DNA of 35,260 nt from Alphaproteobacteria bacterium (GCA_016869835.1 VGDH01000018.1:1-35260); one strand, 5' to 3'. Shown: positions 6,871 through 16,778, numbered from the stretch's first letter. A program made the numbers and translations. The notes: generated from the letters alone by a model not told the origin.

Positions 6871-7686
6871 ATGCGCCTTGTCTGCCCAAACTGCGATGCG
6901 GAATACGAGGTGGATGCCTCGGCCATCCCCGACAGTGGGCGCGACGTGCAATGTTCGAACTGCGGCCATGCCTGGTTCCAGCTTTCGCCCCGCGTCGAGG
7001 AAGAGCTTGCCGCCGAGCAGGCGATGTTTGATCCGCCCCCCACCGAAGAGGATGACGCAGACCATCCTGACGCCGCAGCAACCGCAGCGCCCCCTCCGCG
7101 GGCACTAAATGAAAGCGTCCTTGCCGTCCTGCGCGAAGAGGCCGAGCGCGAGACCCAAGCGCGTCGCAGCGAAGCGCCACCCCCGATCGAGACGCAATCC
7201 GAACTGGGGCTAAGCGCGGCGATTGCCGCCACCGTGGCCGCCACTGCCGCGCCCACGCCCAAGGCTTCGGGGGCCGATGAAGCCAACGCTGACCCCGTCG
7301 CCCAGCGCATTGCGCGGATGAAAGGCGAAGCTCCGCCCCCCGCCAAGCCGCAATCGCGCCGCGACATGCTGCCCGAGATTGACGAGATCAACACAACCCT
7401 GCGCGCCTCGACCGAGCGGCGCAGCGGCGAGGCATCGGCGGTGGCCGACAGCCTGCCCGCCACCGGGCAAAAGCGCGCCTTCCGTTCAGGATTCGTGCTT
7501 TCCGTCGTGATCGGCGCGCTGGTGGTGGCGCTTTACATCGTGGCGCCGAAACTCGCCCAGCAGATCCCCGGCCTTGACGGTGCGCTGACGGCCTATGTGG
7601 CCACGATTGATGCCGCGCGGCTTTGGCTGGACGGGGTGATGAAATCGGCCATCGGGCTTTTGCGGGGCGAGAGCGCGGGCACCTGA
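6871..7686 (+). CDS. Zinc-ribbon (MJ0042-type) single-pass membrane protein
   Basis: A 271-residue protein with three parts. An N-terminal zinc ribbon has Cys5, Cys8, Cys28 and Cys31 in CPNC-x19-CSNCGHAW, the MJ0042/DUF3426-like finger. A long Pro/Ala/Glu-rich, probably disordered linker spans about 40-200. One membrane helix (about 208-224) is followed by a short C-terminal tail. The finger would face the cytoplasm. Its molecular role is not known. In my recollection this gene stays next to ftsE-ftsX in many Rhodobacterales, which hints at a link to the cell envelope or division, but that is inference. Confidence 0.85.
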   Translation: MRLVCPNCDAEYEVDASAIPDSGRDVQCSNCGHAWFQLSPRVEEELAAEQAMFDPPPTEEDDADHPDAAATAAPPPRALNESVLAVLREEAERETQARRSEAPPPIETQSELGLSAAIAATVAATAAPTPKASGADEANADPVAQRIARMKGEAPPPAKPQSRRDMLPEIDEINTTLRASTERRSGEASAVADSLPATGQKRAFRSGFVLSVVIGALVVALYIVAPKLAQQIPGLDGALTAYVATIDAARLWLDGVMKSAIGLLRGESAGT

Positions 7687-7724
7687 ACCGGGTTGCACCG
7701 GCCAGGTCCGCTCTGGATCCGTCG

Positions 7725-7762
7725 ATTTCCCCCTGCATTTCCCCTTTGCATTTCCCCCTTGC
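7725..7762 (+). repeat. Three tandem copies of ATTTCCCC(C/T)TTGC
   Basis: Units at 7725-7736, 7737-7749 and 7750-7762 read ATTTCCCCCTGC, ATTTCCCCTTTGC and ATTTCCCCCTTGC. They lie in the 133-base gap between the zinc-ribbon gene and the LysR gene, 58 bases before the latter's ATG. Spacing of 12-13 bases is near one helical turn, so they could be an operator for the downstream regulator, or a simple replication-slippage array. Confidence 0.6.
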
Positions 7763-7819
7763 ATCCGGCCACGCTCCGGGCTTTTCATCTGTGCAAGGGC
7801 GCACAGGAAAGCCAAGATC

Positions 7820-8707
7820 ATGGAAAACTGGGACGAAATACGCACCGCCTTTCAGGTCGCGCGACTGGGCACGGTGTCAGGTGCTGCGGATGTCCTTGGG
7901 GTGCATCATGCCACCGTCATCCGCCACATCGACGCCTTGGAAAAACGCCTGGGCGCCAAGCTTTTCCAACGCCACGCCCGCGGCTATACCCCAACAGAGG
8001 CGGGGCGCGACCTTCTGTCGGTCGCGCAGACCACAGAAGAGCAGTTTGGCCAACTTGCCAGCCGCATCAAGGGCCAGGGCGAAACCGTCACCGGCGAATT
8101 GGTGGTGACCGCGATCACCGGCATTGCCGAACTGATGGCGCCGGTCTTTGCCGCCTATCTGGCCGATTACCCCGAGGTGACGATCCGCTTCATGACCGAC
8201 ATGCGGGTGTTCCGGCTGGATTATGGCGAGGCGCATGTGGCCATCCGCGCCGGGGCCGCCCCGCAAGAGCCCGACAATGTGGTGCAATCCCTGATGACCA
8301 TGCAAAACGGGCTTTATGCTGCGCGCAGCTATGTTGACCGCCATGGCATCCCGCAGTCGGAAGATGAACTCGCCGGCCATCGCTTCATCGGGCCCGAAAG
8401 CCCGGAAAACCGAGCGCCCTTCTATCGCTGGCTGAATGACCGTGTGCCTGCCGATGCGATCACCTTCCGCATCACGGAACCCGCCGCTAATCTTGAGGCG
8501 CTGAAGGCTGGGCTTGGCCTTGGCTTTTGCAGCACGCATTTTGCCAGCCAGAACCCCGATCTGGTTCAGGTTTTTCCCGCCCGGCCCGAATGGGCCGCCC
8601 CTTTGTGGATCGTCACCCATGTCGATCTGCACCGCACGCTCAAGGTGCAAAGCTTCCTCACCCATCTCAAGCGCGCCAGCGCGGAATGGGTCAAGACGTG
8701 CAACTGA
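7820..8707 (+). CDS. LysR-family transcriptional regulator
   Basis: A 295-residue regulator. The N-terminal winged helix-turn-helix (about 5-63) contains GTVSGAADVLGVHHATVIRHIDALEKRLGAKLFQR, and a periplasmic-binding-protein-like effector domain covers about 90-290. The effector is unknown. The following DMT exporter overlaps its end, so the two are probably one operon, and export of the regulator's effector or a related metabolite is a reasonable guess. LysR proteins are usually divergent from their targets, so the same-strand overlap is slightly atypical. Confidence 0.9.
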   Translation: MENWDEIRTAFQVARLGTVSGAADVLGVHHATVIRHIDALEKRLGAKLFQRHARGYTPTEAGRDLLSVAQTTEEQFGQLASRIKGQGETVTGELVVTAITGIAELMAPVFAAYLADYPEVTIRFMTDMRVFRLDYGEAHVAIRAGAAPQEPDNVVQSLMTMQNGLYAARSYVDRHGIPQSEDELAGHRFIGPESPENRAPFYRWLNDRVPADAITFRITEPAANLEALKAGLGLGFCSTHFASQNPDLVQVFPARPEWAAPLWIVTHVDLHRTLKVQSFLTHLKRASAEWVKTCN

Positions 8708-9585
8708 CACCGGCGCAAAGCGGGCATCTGGCCATGCTGGCCTTTTCGGCCTTGGTGGCGGGGTCGTTCAGTCTGGGCGCCATGGCCGCCCCCTTTGTCG
8801 CGCCCGAGGCCCTGACGGTTCTGCGCTTTGCACTTGCGGGGGCGCTTGTGGGGGTGGCGGCGCTGGTCACCACGGGGATTTCGCGCGCAACCTGGCGGGC
8901 GCCCTGGCGCTATCTGGTGCTGGGCGGGTTGCTGGCCGCCTATTTCGTCCTGATGTTCAAGGGGCTTCAGACGGCCGAGGCGGTGTCAACCGCCGCCGTC
9001 TTTACCCTGACACCGGTCATGGCGGCTGGCTTTGGCTGGCTTCTCCTGCGCCAGATCACCACGCCGCGCATGGCGCTGGCCTTGACGGTCGGGGCGGTGG
9101 GGGCGCTTTGGGTGATCTTTCGCGCCGATTTCGCCGCCTTTCTGCGCTTTCAGATCGGATCGGGCGAGATCGTTTACTTCTGGGGCTGTGTCGCCCATGC
9201 GATCTATGCGCCCATGGTGCGCAAGCTTAACCGGGGCGAGCCAGCGGTGGTCTTTACCTTCGGCATGATGGTGGCAGGGTTCCTTCTTCTGGTCCTGTGG
9301 GGGTGGCAGGACGTGATGGCCACCGATTGGGCGGCGCTGCCCGGCATTGTCTGGGTCTGCCTCATCTATGTCTCGGTCGCGGCCAGTGCGATGACCTTCG
9401 TGCTGTTACAATATGCCACGCTGCGCCTGCCTTCGGCCAAGGTCATGGCCTATACCTACCTTGTGCCAAGCTGGCTGATCCTGTGGGAGATCGCGCTTGG
9501 CCGGAACCCGCCGCCGACCTTGGTTCTGGGGGGTGTCGGGATGACAGTGCTTGCGCTTGTGATGCTGGTGCGCGACGAGGTGTAA
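8698..9585 (+). CDS. DMT-superfamily (EamA) transporter
   Basis: About 295 residues with ten predicted membrane helices in two EamA repeats (about 10-140 and 155-290), typical of drug/metabolite exporters for amino acids or other small solutes. The second repeat ends with YTYLVPSWLILWE, the EamA 'P-x-x' block. The start is uncertain: GTG 8698 overlaps the end of the LysR gene and gives an N-terminus VQLTPAQSGHLAML like relatives; ATG 8686 in the same frame would add four residues, and ATG 8734 would shorten it. The substrate cannot be assigned. Confidence 0.85.
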   Translation: MQLTPAQSGHLAMLAFSALVAGSFSLGAMAAPFVAPEALTVLRFALAGALVGVAALVTTGISRATWRAPWRYLVLGGLLAAYFVLMFKGLQTAEAVSTAAVFTLTPVMAAGFGWLLLRQITTPRMALALTVGAVGALWVIFRADFAAFLRFQIGSGEIVYFWGCVAHAIYAPMVRKLNRGEPAVVFTFGMMVAGFLLLVLWGWQDVMATDWAALPGIVWVCLIYVSVAASAMTFVLLQYATLRLPSAKVMAYTYLVPSWLILWEIALGRNPPPTLVLGGVGMTVLALVMLVRDEV

Positions 9586-9726
9586 TCCGGGCAAATTGGC
9601 CCAAAGGGGCAAGGGCCAGACGATCAAATCCCCGTTTTCCGACGGGTTCGGGGCGGTTGTCGCTTGCCTTCGGGCGCTTGTGCCCCAAAACTTGCGCTGC
9701 GCCCCGGCGGCGGAAGGATCAGTTTG

Positions 9727-10908
9727 ATGGCTATCTGGAAGCAAATCTGTGTGGCGCTGGGCCTGATGGGTATCATGGCACTTGGAACGTCCGCGCTGGT
9801 GCCGGGCCTCTTCGAACGGCTTGGCTTGCGCAGTGCCGAGACGGCTGAGGCGCCGAAATCCGGTCAAGGGAGCGGTGGCTTTGGGGGCGGCGCACAGGGT
9901 GGCGCACCGGATGGCACGCGACCGCCGACGGAGGTCACCGCCCTGCCCCCGGCCGAGGGCAGGATCGCCGACCGTGTGACCGCCATCGGCGACGGGCAGG
10001 CGCTGCGCTCGGTTGCTATCTTTGCCGAAACACCGGGACGCGTCACCTCGATTTCCGTCACATCCGGGCAAAAGGTTCAGGCGGGCGATCTCTTGTTGCA
10101 ACTGGACCATGAGGCCGAGACCATCGCGCTGGAACGCGCGCGGCTGATGCAAGAAGATGCCGCCGCCCGGCTGGAACGGACGCGCGCCCTGCGCCAGTCG
10201 GGCACCGGGACCGATGTTCAACTGCGCGAGGCAGAACTGGCGCTGCGTCAGGCCGAACTCGAACGGCGCGAGGCCGAATATGACCTGACCCAGCGCCGGA
10301 TAACCGCGCCCGTCGCGGGCTGGATCGGGATCGTGAATACCGAGGTCGGCGCGCAGATCGGCCCCCAGACCGAGATTGCGCGCATCGACGACCGCTCGAC
10401 CCTTTTGGTCGATGTGCGCCTGCCGGACCGGCTGGTGGGCCGGGTAACCGTTGGCGACCCGATCCGGGCCGAAGCGCTGGCCGGCGGCTTTGGGCCGATC
10501 GACGGGCGCATCACGGCCATCGACAATCGGGTCGATCCGGCCAGCCGCACCCTGCTGGTGCAGGCCAAACTGCCCAACCCCGAGGACCGTTTGCGCGCCG
10601 GCATGGCCTTTGCCATGACCCTGGACCTTCCCGGCGCATCGGCCCCTGCGGTTGACCCCCTGTCGGTGCAATGGAGCCGCGAGGGTGCTTATGTCTGGGT
10701 GGTACGCGCGGACAAGGCCACGCGTCTTCCCGTCAAGATCATGCAGCGCGAGGCCGAGCGGGTGCTGGTCGAGGCCGCCTTCGAACCCGGCGATCTGGTG
10801 GTCATCGAGGGCGTGCAATCGGTGCGCCCCGGTGCCGAGGTGGTGGTGCGCGGGGCAGAGGGCGGCGCCTCTGCCACCGCCGGTTCGCAAACCGGGGCCA
10901 GCCCATGA
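9727..10908 (+). CDS. RND efflux periplasmic adaptor (membrane fusion protein)
   Basis: A 393-residue HlyD/AcrA-like adaptor. It has an N-terminal membrane anchor (about 8-28), a Gly-rich linker (GGFGGGAQGG), then a split lipoyl domain (TPGRVTSISVTSGQKVQAGDLLLQLD and RITAPVAGWIGI) flanking an alpha-helical hairpin, a beta-barrel, and a membrane-proximal domain. ATG 9727 follows GGAAGGA at 9714-9720 and starts directly at the anchor. Its stop overlaps the ATG of the RND pump (ATGA). The adaptor frame is intact although its pump is broken, so it may be non-functional in practice or may serve another pump. No outer-membrane channel gene is adjacent. Confidence 0.9.
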   Translation: MAIWKQICVALGLMGIMALGTSALVPGLFERLGLRSAETAEAPKSGQGSGGFGGGAQGGAPDGTRPPTEVTALPPAEGRIADRVTAIGDGQALRSVAIFAETPGRVTSISVTSGQKVQAGDLLLQLDHEAETIALERARLMQEDAAARLERTRALRQSGTGTDVQLREAELALRQAELERREAEYDLTQRRITAPVAGWIGIVNTEVGAQIGPQTEIARIDDRSTLLVDVRLPDRLVGRVTVGDPIRAEALAGGFGPIDGRITAIDNRVDPASRTLLVQAKLPNPEDRLRAGMAFAMTLDLPGASAPAVDPLSVQWSREGAYVWVVRADKATRLPVKIMQREAERVLVEAAFEPGDLVVIEGVQSVRPGAEVVVRGAEGGASATAGSQTGASP

Positions 10909-13900
10909 CCACCCGGATCGAGCGCAGCGCGCATCTGTCGGGAACCGCCCTGTTCATCCGCCGCCCGATCCTGGCCTTTGTGCTGAACGCGCTGATCCTG
11001 ATTGCCGGCATCGCAGGCTGGCTGGGCGGCGAGGTGCGCGAGCTGCCGAACATCGACAGCCCGGTGATCACCATCAGCACCGACTATCCCGGCGCAGCGC
11101 CCGAAACCATCGACCGCGAGATCACCGCTGCCATCGAAGGCGCCGCAGGGCGGATTTCGGGCGTCGAGGACATCTCGTCCTCCTCGCGCTTTGGTCGCAG
11201 CCGCGTGACGGTCGAGTTCACCACCGGCACCGATATCGACACCGCCGCAACCGACATGCGCGACGCCATTGCGCGCCTTCCGGGCGATCTGCCCGACGGC
11301 GTGGAACCGCCCCGCATCATCAAGGCCGATGCCGATTCCGATGCCATCATGCGGCTGTCGCTGACCTCGCCCTCGCGCAGCGCCGAAAGCCTGACGCGGC
11401 TGGCCGAGGATCTGGTGCAGGAACGTCTTTTGGCCGCCGAAGGGGTGGCCGATCTGCAGATTTTCGGCGACCGCGACGAGGTGTTCCGCATCGACATCGA
11501 CATGCGCCAGCTGGCCGCGCGCGGCCTGTCGCTGGCCGATCTACGGGCCTCCGTGGTGACCGTGGCCTTCGACGCCCCAGCGGGGTCTTTGGCGTCAGAC
11601 CGCCAGTCGATGGTTGTGCGCACCACTGCCGCAATCAGCACGCCCGAAGAATTTGCCGCGCTGAAACTGACCGATGCCGTGCGGCAGGTCGATGTGGCAC
11701 AGATCAGCCTTGGCCCGGCGCTGGGCCAGACCGTGCTGCGCGCCAATGGCGAGACCGGGATCGGGCTGGGCATCATCCGCGCGGCGCAATCGAACACGCT
11801 GGAAATCTCGCAGGCGGTGCGCGCGGTGGTGGCCGATGTGCAGCCCCTTTTGCCGCCCGATGTCACCTTGAAGGTGACATCGGATGATGCGGTCTTTGTG
11901 CAGGACGCGCTGGATGAGGTGGTCTTGACGCTGATCCTGTCCACGCTGATCGTGATCGCAGTGATCTTTGCCTTCCTGATGGATGTGCGCGCCACGCTGA
12001 TCCCGGCCATCGCGCTGCCGGTGGCGCTGATCGGCACCTTCGCCGCGGTCTGGCTGGCGGGCTTTTCGGTCAACATCCTGATGCTTCTGGCGCTTGTTCT
12101 TGCCGCGGGCATGGTGGTGGATGATGCGATCGTGGTGCTGGAAAACATCGTCCGGCGCCGGTCTGAAGGCATGGGCGCGCGGGCGGCGGCCATCCTTGGC
12201 ACGCAGCAAGTGTTCTTTGCCGTGGTCACCACGACGGCCACGCTGGCGGCAGTCTTTGTGCCCTTGTCCTTCCTTGGCGGACAGGCCGGGGCCCTCTTCC
12301 GCGAGTTCGGCTTTACGCTGGCCATGGCGGTTTTGCTGTCCTCGGTCGTGGCGCTGACGCTTTGCCCGGTGCTGGCCAGCCGCATTTTGAAAGAACCCGC
12401 GCCGCAAGGCGCCCCACCGGGCCGCTTTCTGCGTCTGGGAGCCTAGCTTTCGGGGCTTTATGCCAGAACGCTCAACGCGGCCCTGGCCGCGCCGATTGTC
12501 GTTCTGGCGGGCAGTCTGGCCTTTGCCGCCCTTGCCGCGCTGGCCTTTGGCCAGATCCGTCAGGAGCTTACCCCGCCCGAAGACCGCGCCGTGGTCTTGC
12601 TGCGCGTCGAGGCCCCACAGGGCGTTTCGCTTGACCACACAGCCGCCAAGATGCGCGAGATCGAAGATGCGGTGGCCAGCCTGCAAGAGACGGGCGAGAT
12701 CACCAACCTTTTCGCCATCACTGGCAGCGGTGGGCAGGCAAACTCGGGTTTCATAGTAATGACGCTGGCCCCTTGGGCCGAACGCGCCCGCAGCCAGCAA
12801 GACATCGCCGCCGAGATCAACACCCGCCTGCGGGACGTGATCGGGGTGCGTGCCTTTGCGCTGCAACCCAACAGCCTGCGCATCCGCGGGGCCGGTCAGG
12901 GCCTGCGCTTTGCGCTGGTGGGGACAAGCTATGACGACCTCAGCCGCGATGCGACGGCCCTTGTCGCCGCGATGGAGGAAAACCCCGCCTTCGGGCAGGT
13001 GCGGCTGGGCTATGACACCACCCAGCCCCAGCTTTTCATCGAGGTGGACCGCGCTCGTGCCGCCGATCTTGATATCGGAATCGAAGGTCTGGGCGAGGCG
13101 CTTCAGGCCGTGCTGGACGGGCGCAGCGTGGGCAGCGTGTTCATCGGTGACAAGGCCCATGACATTCAGCTGATGTCCACCACCGACCCGGTCAACGACC
13201 CCTCGGATCTGGAGCGGGTGTTCATGCGCAGCGCCACCGGGCTGATGGTGCCGATCGCCTCTTTCGTCTGGCTCGAGAAGCGCGCCGTGGCCCCCGAACT
13301 TGGCCGCGAGGCCCAACAGCGTGCCGTGCCCATCACCGCCGGGCTGACACCCGAGATGTCCTTGGGTCAGGCGCTGAGCGCGGTCGAGGCATTGGCGGCC
13401 CGGACGCTCCCCCCCGGTGCGCGCATCGTGCCCCTGGCCGAGGCCGCGACGCTGGACGAAACCGGATCGGGGCTGTTGCTGACCTTCGGCTTTGCCATCC
13501 TGATCGTGTTTCTGGTGCTGGCCGCGCAGTTTGAAAGCTTTGTCTCGGCGATCATCGTGATGTCCACGGTGCCCCTTTTGGGCTGGCCTGCGCGATCTTT
13601 GCGCTGGTGCTGACCGGCAGCAGTCTTAACGTCTATTCGCAGATCGGGCTGGTGCTGCTTGTCGGCATTATGGCCAAGAACGGCATCCTGATCGTCGAAT
13701 TTGCCAATCAGCTGCGCGAACGAGGCCATGATGTCCGCGCCGCGATCAGCACGGGCGCGGTGATCCGGCTGCGGCACGTGATGATGACGATGATTTCCAC
13801 CGTTCTGGGCGGTGTGCCCCTGATCCTGTCGGCAGGCGCCGGGGCCGAGGCACGCGAGGCGCTGGATTGGGTCATCGTCGGCGGCCTTGGCCTGTCGACC

Positions 13901-14044
13901 TTGGTGACGCTCTATCTCACCCCGGTGGTCTATCTCCTTCTGGCGCGGTTCAGCACGCCGCAGGCCGCCGAAGAGGCGCGGCTGCGCCGCGAGCTGGACG
14001 AGGCGGGCCAGTTGGCACCCACCCGCCCGGAGCCGGCCGAATAG
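10905..14044 (+). pseudogene. RND multidrug efflux permease, interrupted by TAG and a frameshift
   Basis: Read through its lesions this is a full-length RND pump of about 1045 codons. Piece 1 (10905-12446) covers the first porter domain and membrane helices, including GMVVDDAIVVLENI with the two proton-relay Asp. An in-frame TAG at 12444-12446 (codon 514) interrupts it. The same frame continues with LSGLYARTLNAAL through the second porter domain to 13613. At 13572-13582 CCCCTTTTGGG has two T too many for the expected VPLGLACAIFAL, shifting the rest (GLVLLVGIMAKNGILIVEFA, to 14044) into another frame. There are only two lesions in over 3 kb and all other family sequence is kept, so loss looks recent. 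It overlaps the adaptor gene by ATGA. Confidence 0.9.
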
Positions 14045-14141
14045 CCGGCGGATCCCCTGAAAACCGATCTGAAATCACCCCGCCCCCTCGACGGCGGACC
14101 GCTTTGGACCATCTTCCGGTTTGGGCAAGCTGGGGCAGCAC

Positions 14142-15503
14142 ATGCAAAGGGACAGGAACGGCACAGGCGCGCGGGTGCCGACCGGACGGCTGGAGCGGAT
14201 GCTGCACATGGGCGGCATCGCTTCGGGCATCGCGGGGGGCCTGGCTGCCGGGGGGCTAAAGACGCTCGCGCAGGGCAAACGGCCCGACATGGCCAGCCTG
14301 CTGATGACGCCCGCCAACGGGCTGCGGGTCACAGAGGGCCTGTCGCACCTGCGCGGCGCGGCGCTGAAACTGGGGCAGATGCTGTCGATGGACAGCGGCA
14401 TGGTGCTGCCCGAAGAGCTGACCGCGATCCTCGCGCGGATGCGCGATGACGCCCAGCCCATGCCGCCCAAGCAACTTCAGTCAGTGTTGAACGCCGAATG
14501 GGGCGCGGGCTGGTATGGGCGGTTCCGGCAGTTTGACCTCCGCCCCTTTGCCGCCGCCTCGATCGGACAGGTTCACCGCGCCGTGCTGCCGGATGGGCAG
14601 GTGCTGGCGATCAAGGTGCAATACCCCGGCGTGCGCGACAGCATCGACAGCGACGTCGACAATATGGCCAGCCTCTTGCGCCTGCCCGGCCTTTTGCCGC
14701 GCGACATGAACCTTGCGCCGCTGATGGCCGAGGCCAAGCGCCAGCTGCATGCCGAGGCCGACTACCACGCCGAGGCGCAGCACCTGACCCGCTTTGGCAC
14801 CCTGTTGCTGGGGGACGAAGGCTTCACCCTGCCCCAGATCATCCCCGAGCTTTGCACCGGCAGGGTCCTGGCCATGAGCTATCTCCAAAGCGCCCCGCTT
14901 GAAAGCCTGATCACCGCCCCGCAAGCCACGCGCGACCGGGTGGCGGCTGCGCTGATCGATCTGGTCCTGCGCGAGTTGTTCGATTTCGGTGCCATGCAGA
15001 CCGATCCCAATCTCGCCAATTTTCGCCATGATCCCAAATCCGGCCGCATCGTGCTTTTGGATTTCGGCGCGGTGCAGCCCATCGCCCCGGCGCTGGCCAC
15101 CGACTTCCGCGCCCTTCTGGTCGCCGCCCTGGATGGCACACCCGAGTTGGTCCGAAAGGCCATGCTGCGCATCGGCTATTTCGCCGAAACCACCGCGCCC
15201 CATCATCAGGATCTGATCCAGTCGCTGTTCGACATGGCGATGGAGCCCTTGCGCCAAAGCACCCACTTCGACTTTGGCCAGAGCAATCTTTTGGACCGCT
15301 TGCGCGATCGGGGCCTGGCCCTGGGCGCGGAACGCGACCTTGCCCATGTGCCGCCTGCCGCCACGCTGTTTCTGCACCGCAAGATTGCCGGCACCTATCT
15401 GATGGCGGCCAGGCTTGGTGCGCGCGTCGCCCTGCGCCCGATGGTAGAGCGCTATCCCCAGGCCCACATTGACATATCACCCGGCCGCGACATCTCGCCC
15501 TAG
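14142..15503 (+). CDS. ABC1/UbiB-family atypical protein kinase
   Basis: About 453 residues of the ABC1/ADCK/UbiB family, ancient kinase-like proteins linked to ubiquinone synthesis or lipid homeostasis. The family marks are present: KLGQM within the N-terminal KxGQ helix region (GAALKLGQMLS), the Ala-rich loop AAASIGQVH replacing the Gly-rich loop, AIKVQYPGV with the ATP-contacting Lys, TDPNLANF in the catalytic loop, and LLDFGAV as the Mg2+-binding DFG. I chose ATG 14142 after GGGG at 14133-14136; TTG 14121 in frame is an alternative. No ubi genes are nearby, so the target is open. Confidence 0.9.
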   Translation: MQRDRNGTGARVPTGRLERMLHMGGIASGIAGGLAAGGLKTLAQGKRPDMASLLMTPANGLRVTEGLSHLRGAALKLGQMLSMDSGMVLPEELTAILARMRDDAQPMPPKQLQSVLNAEWGAGWYGRFRQFDLRPFAAASIGQVHRAVLPDGQVLAIKVQYPGVRDSIDSDVDNMASLLRLPGLLPRDMNLAPLMAEAKRQLHAEADYHAEAQHLTRFGTLLLGDEGFTLPQIIPELCTGRVLAMSYLQSAPLESLITAPQATRDRVAAALIDLVLRELFDFGAMQTDPNLANFRHDPKSGRIVLLDFGAVQPIAPALATDFRALLVAALDGTPELVRKAMLRIGYFAETTAPHHQDLIQSLFDMAMEPLRQSTHFDFGQSNLLDRLRDRGLALGAERDLAHVPPAATLFLHRKIAGTYLMAARLGARVALRPMVERYPQAHIDISPGRDISP

Positions 15504-15524
15504 AACAAGACGGGATAGATCAAG

Positions 15525-16769
15525 ATGACCGACTGGACCGCCACCCGCGCCGCAGGCGAGGCGCGCATGGCCGCCTTTGTGCCGCGCATGGGGCGGCGCT
15601 ATGCCAATGGGCGCAACACCGATGCAGGCCCCGGCCAGCACAAGGCAGTATCGCAGCTTTCACCTTATCTGCGCCGCCGTCTGCTGCTGGAGTCCAATGT
15701 GGTCGCCGCCGCCATCGCCGCCCATGGGCCAGAGGGGGCTGAGAAATTCGTGCAAGAGGTGGTCTGGCGCGGTTACTTCAAGGGCTGGCTGGAACGCCGC
15801 CCGCAGGTCTGGGCCAGCACCCGCGACGGGCTGGAGCGTGATCTGGCCTCCCTCGACAAGGACCGCCGCCTGCGCCGCGCCGTGGCGGATGCCGAGGCAG
15901 GGCGGACCGGCCTTGCCTGCATGGACGCCTGGGCCGCAGAGCTGGTGGGAACCGGCTATCTGCACAACCACGCCCGGATGTGGTTCGCCTCGATCTGGAT
16001 CTTCACCCTGGGCCTGCCTTGGCGGCTGGGGGCGGATTTCTTTCTGCGCCACCTGGTCGATGGCGATCCGGCCTCGAACACCCTTGGCTGGCGCTGGGTG
16101 GCGGGGCTGCATACGCGCGGCAAGGCCTATCAGGCGCAGGCCTGGAACATCGCCACCTTCACCAACAACCGCTTTACCCCCCGCGCCGCCGATCTGGCCG
16201 ATCCGGTTCAGGCGCTTGACCACCTTGAACCCGAGGGGCTGCCCGCAATTCTGCCTTTGCGTGCCTTCACCGCGCCAAGGCCGGCAGTGCCAACCGCCCT
16301 CTTGATCACCGAAGAAGATTGCCGCGTCGAAGATTTCGATCTGGCCAGCCTCGATATCCGCGCCACTTGGACGCTTGAAGCCAGCCACTTGCGATCCACC
16401 GGCGCGGTCGCCGATGGGGTAGTGCGGTTTGAACGCGCTGCCTTGGCCGATGCCGCCGCACGCACAGGCCGCGCCGCCGAGGCGCTGCGCGCGGGCGTGC
16501 CGTCCGATCTGGCCGCTTGGGCGGTGCGCGCCGGGGTGACCCAGATCGCCACCCCCTACATCCCCCAAGGCCCGCTGCGCGATTGGATAACCGCCGCCAT
16601 GCCCGCGCTGGAGGCGCGCGGCATCGCCCTGACCGAATGGCGGCGCGATTGGGACAGCGCGATCTGGCCCCATGCCACGGCCGGGTTCCTCAAGGTCAAG
16701 GAACGCATCCCGAAGATCCTGGCCGAGTTGCTGCCGCCGCCCGCGCAAGGCATCTTGCCGGGGCTTTAG
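15525..16769 (+). CDS. Photolyase/cryptochrome-like FAD protein with domains in reversed order
   Basis: A 414-residue protein. Residues about 1-235 match the FAD-binding helical domain that normally forms the C-terminal half of DNA photolyases: QLSPYLRRR, WRGYFKGWL, and TGYLHNHARMWFASIWIF (143-160) with DFFLRHLVDGDPASNTLGWRW (171-191). The usual N-terminal alpha/beta domain is missing from the front. A segment at about 255-400 looks like that alpha/beta domain placed after the FAD domain (TALLITEEDCRVED, GVTQIATPYIPQGPLRDWI, ALEARGIALTEWRRDWDS). Function as a photolyase or blue-light sensor is not settled. It starts 21 bases after the ABC1 kinase stop and converges with the lipocalin gene, nine bases apart. 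Confidence 0.85.
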   Translation: MTDWTATRAAGEARMAAFVPRMGRRYANGRNTDAGPGQHKAVSQLSPYLRRRLLLESNVVAAAIAAHGPEGAEKFVQEVVWRGYFKGWLERRPQVWASTRDGLERDLASLDKDRRLRRAVADAEAGRTGLACMDAWAAELVGTGYLHNHARMWFASIWIFTLGLPWRLGADFFLRHLVDGDPASNTLGWRWVAGLHTRGKAYQAQAWNIATFTNNRFTPRAADLADPVQALDHLEPEGLPAILPLRAFTAPRPAVPTALLITEEDCRVEDFDLASLDIRATWTLEASHLRSTGAVADGVVRFERAALADAAARTGRAAEALRAGVPSDLAAWAVRAGVTQIATPYIPQGPLRDWITAAMPALEARGIALTEWRRDWDSAIWPHATAGFLKVKERIPKILAELLPPPAQGILPGL

Positions 16770-16778
16770 CAGCGCGCC

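Noticed and set aside
7725-7762. CRISPR-like array
   Set aside because: The units are contiguous with no spacers and only three copies; a simple tandem repeat.
9406-10890. A 494-codon minus-strand frame
   Set aside because: It lies opposite the RND adaptor and part of the DMT gene and has no domain signature.
3492-12446. Amber (TAG) recoding or suppression explaining the in-frame TAG codons in both the SMR and RND genes
   Set aside because: TAG is used as an ordinary stop by several intact genes here (ABC1 kinase, photolyase-like, GlxA-type regulator, GMC, lipocalin). The RND gene also has an independent frameshift, so gene decay is simpler.
10905-14044. Three separate RND genes
   Set aside because: The pieces align end to end as one pump, share the frame across the TAG, and lack ribosome binding sites or conserved starts at the internal positions.
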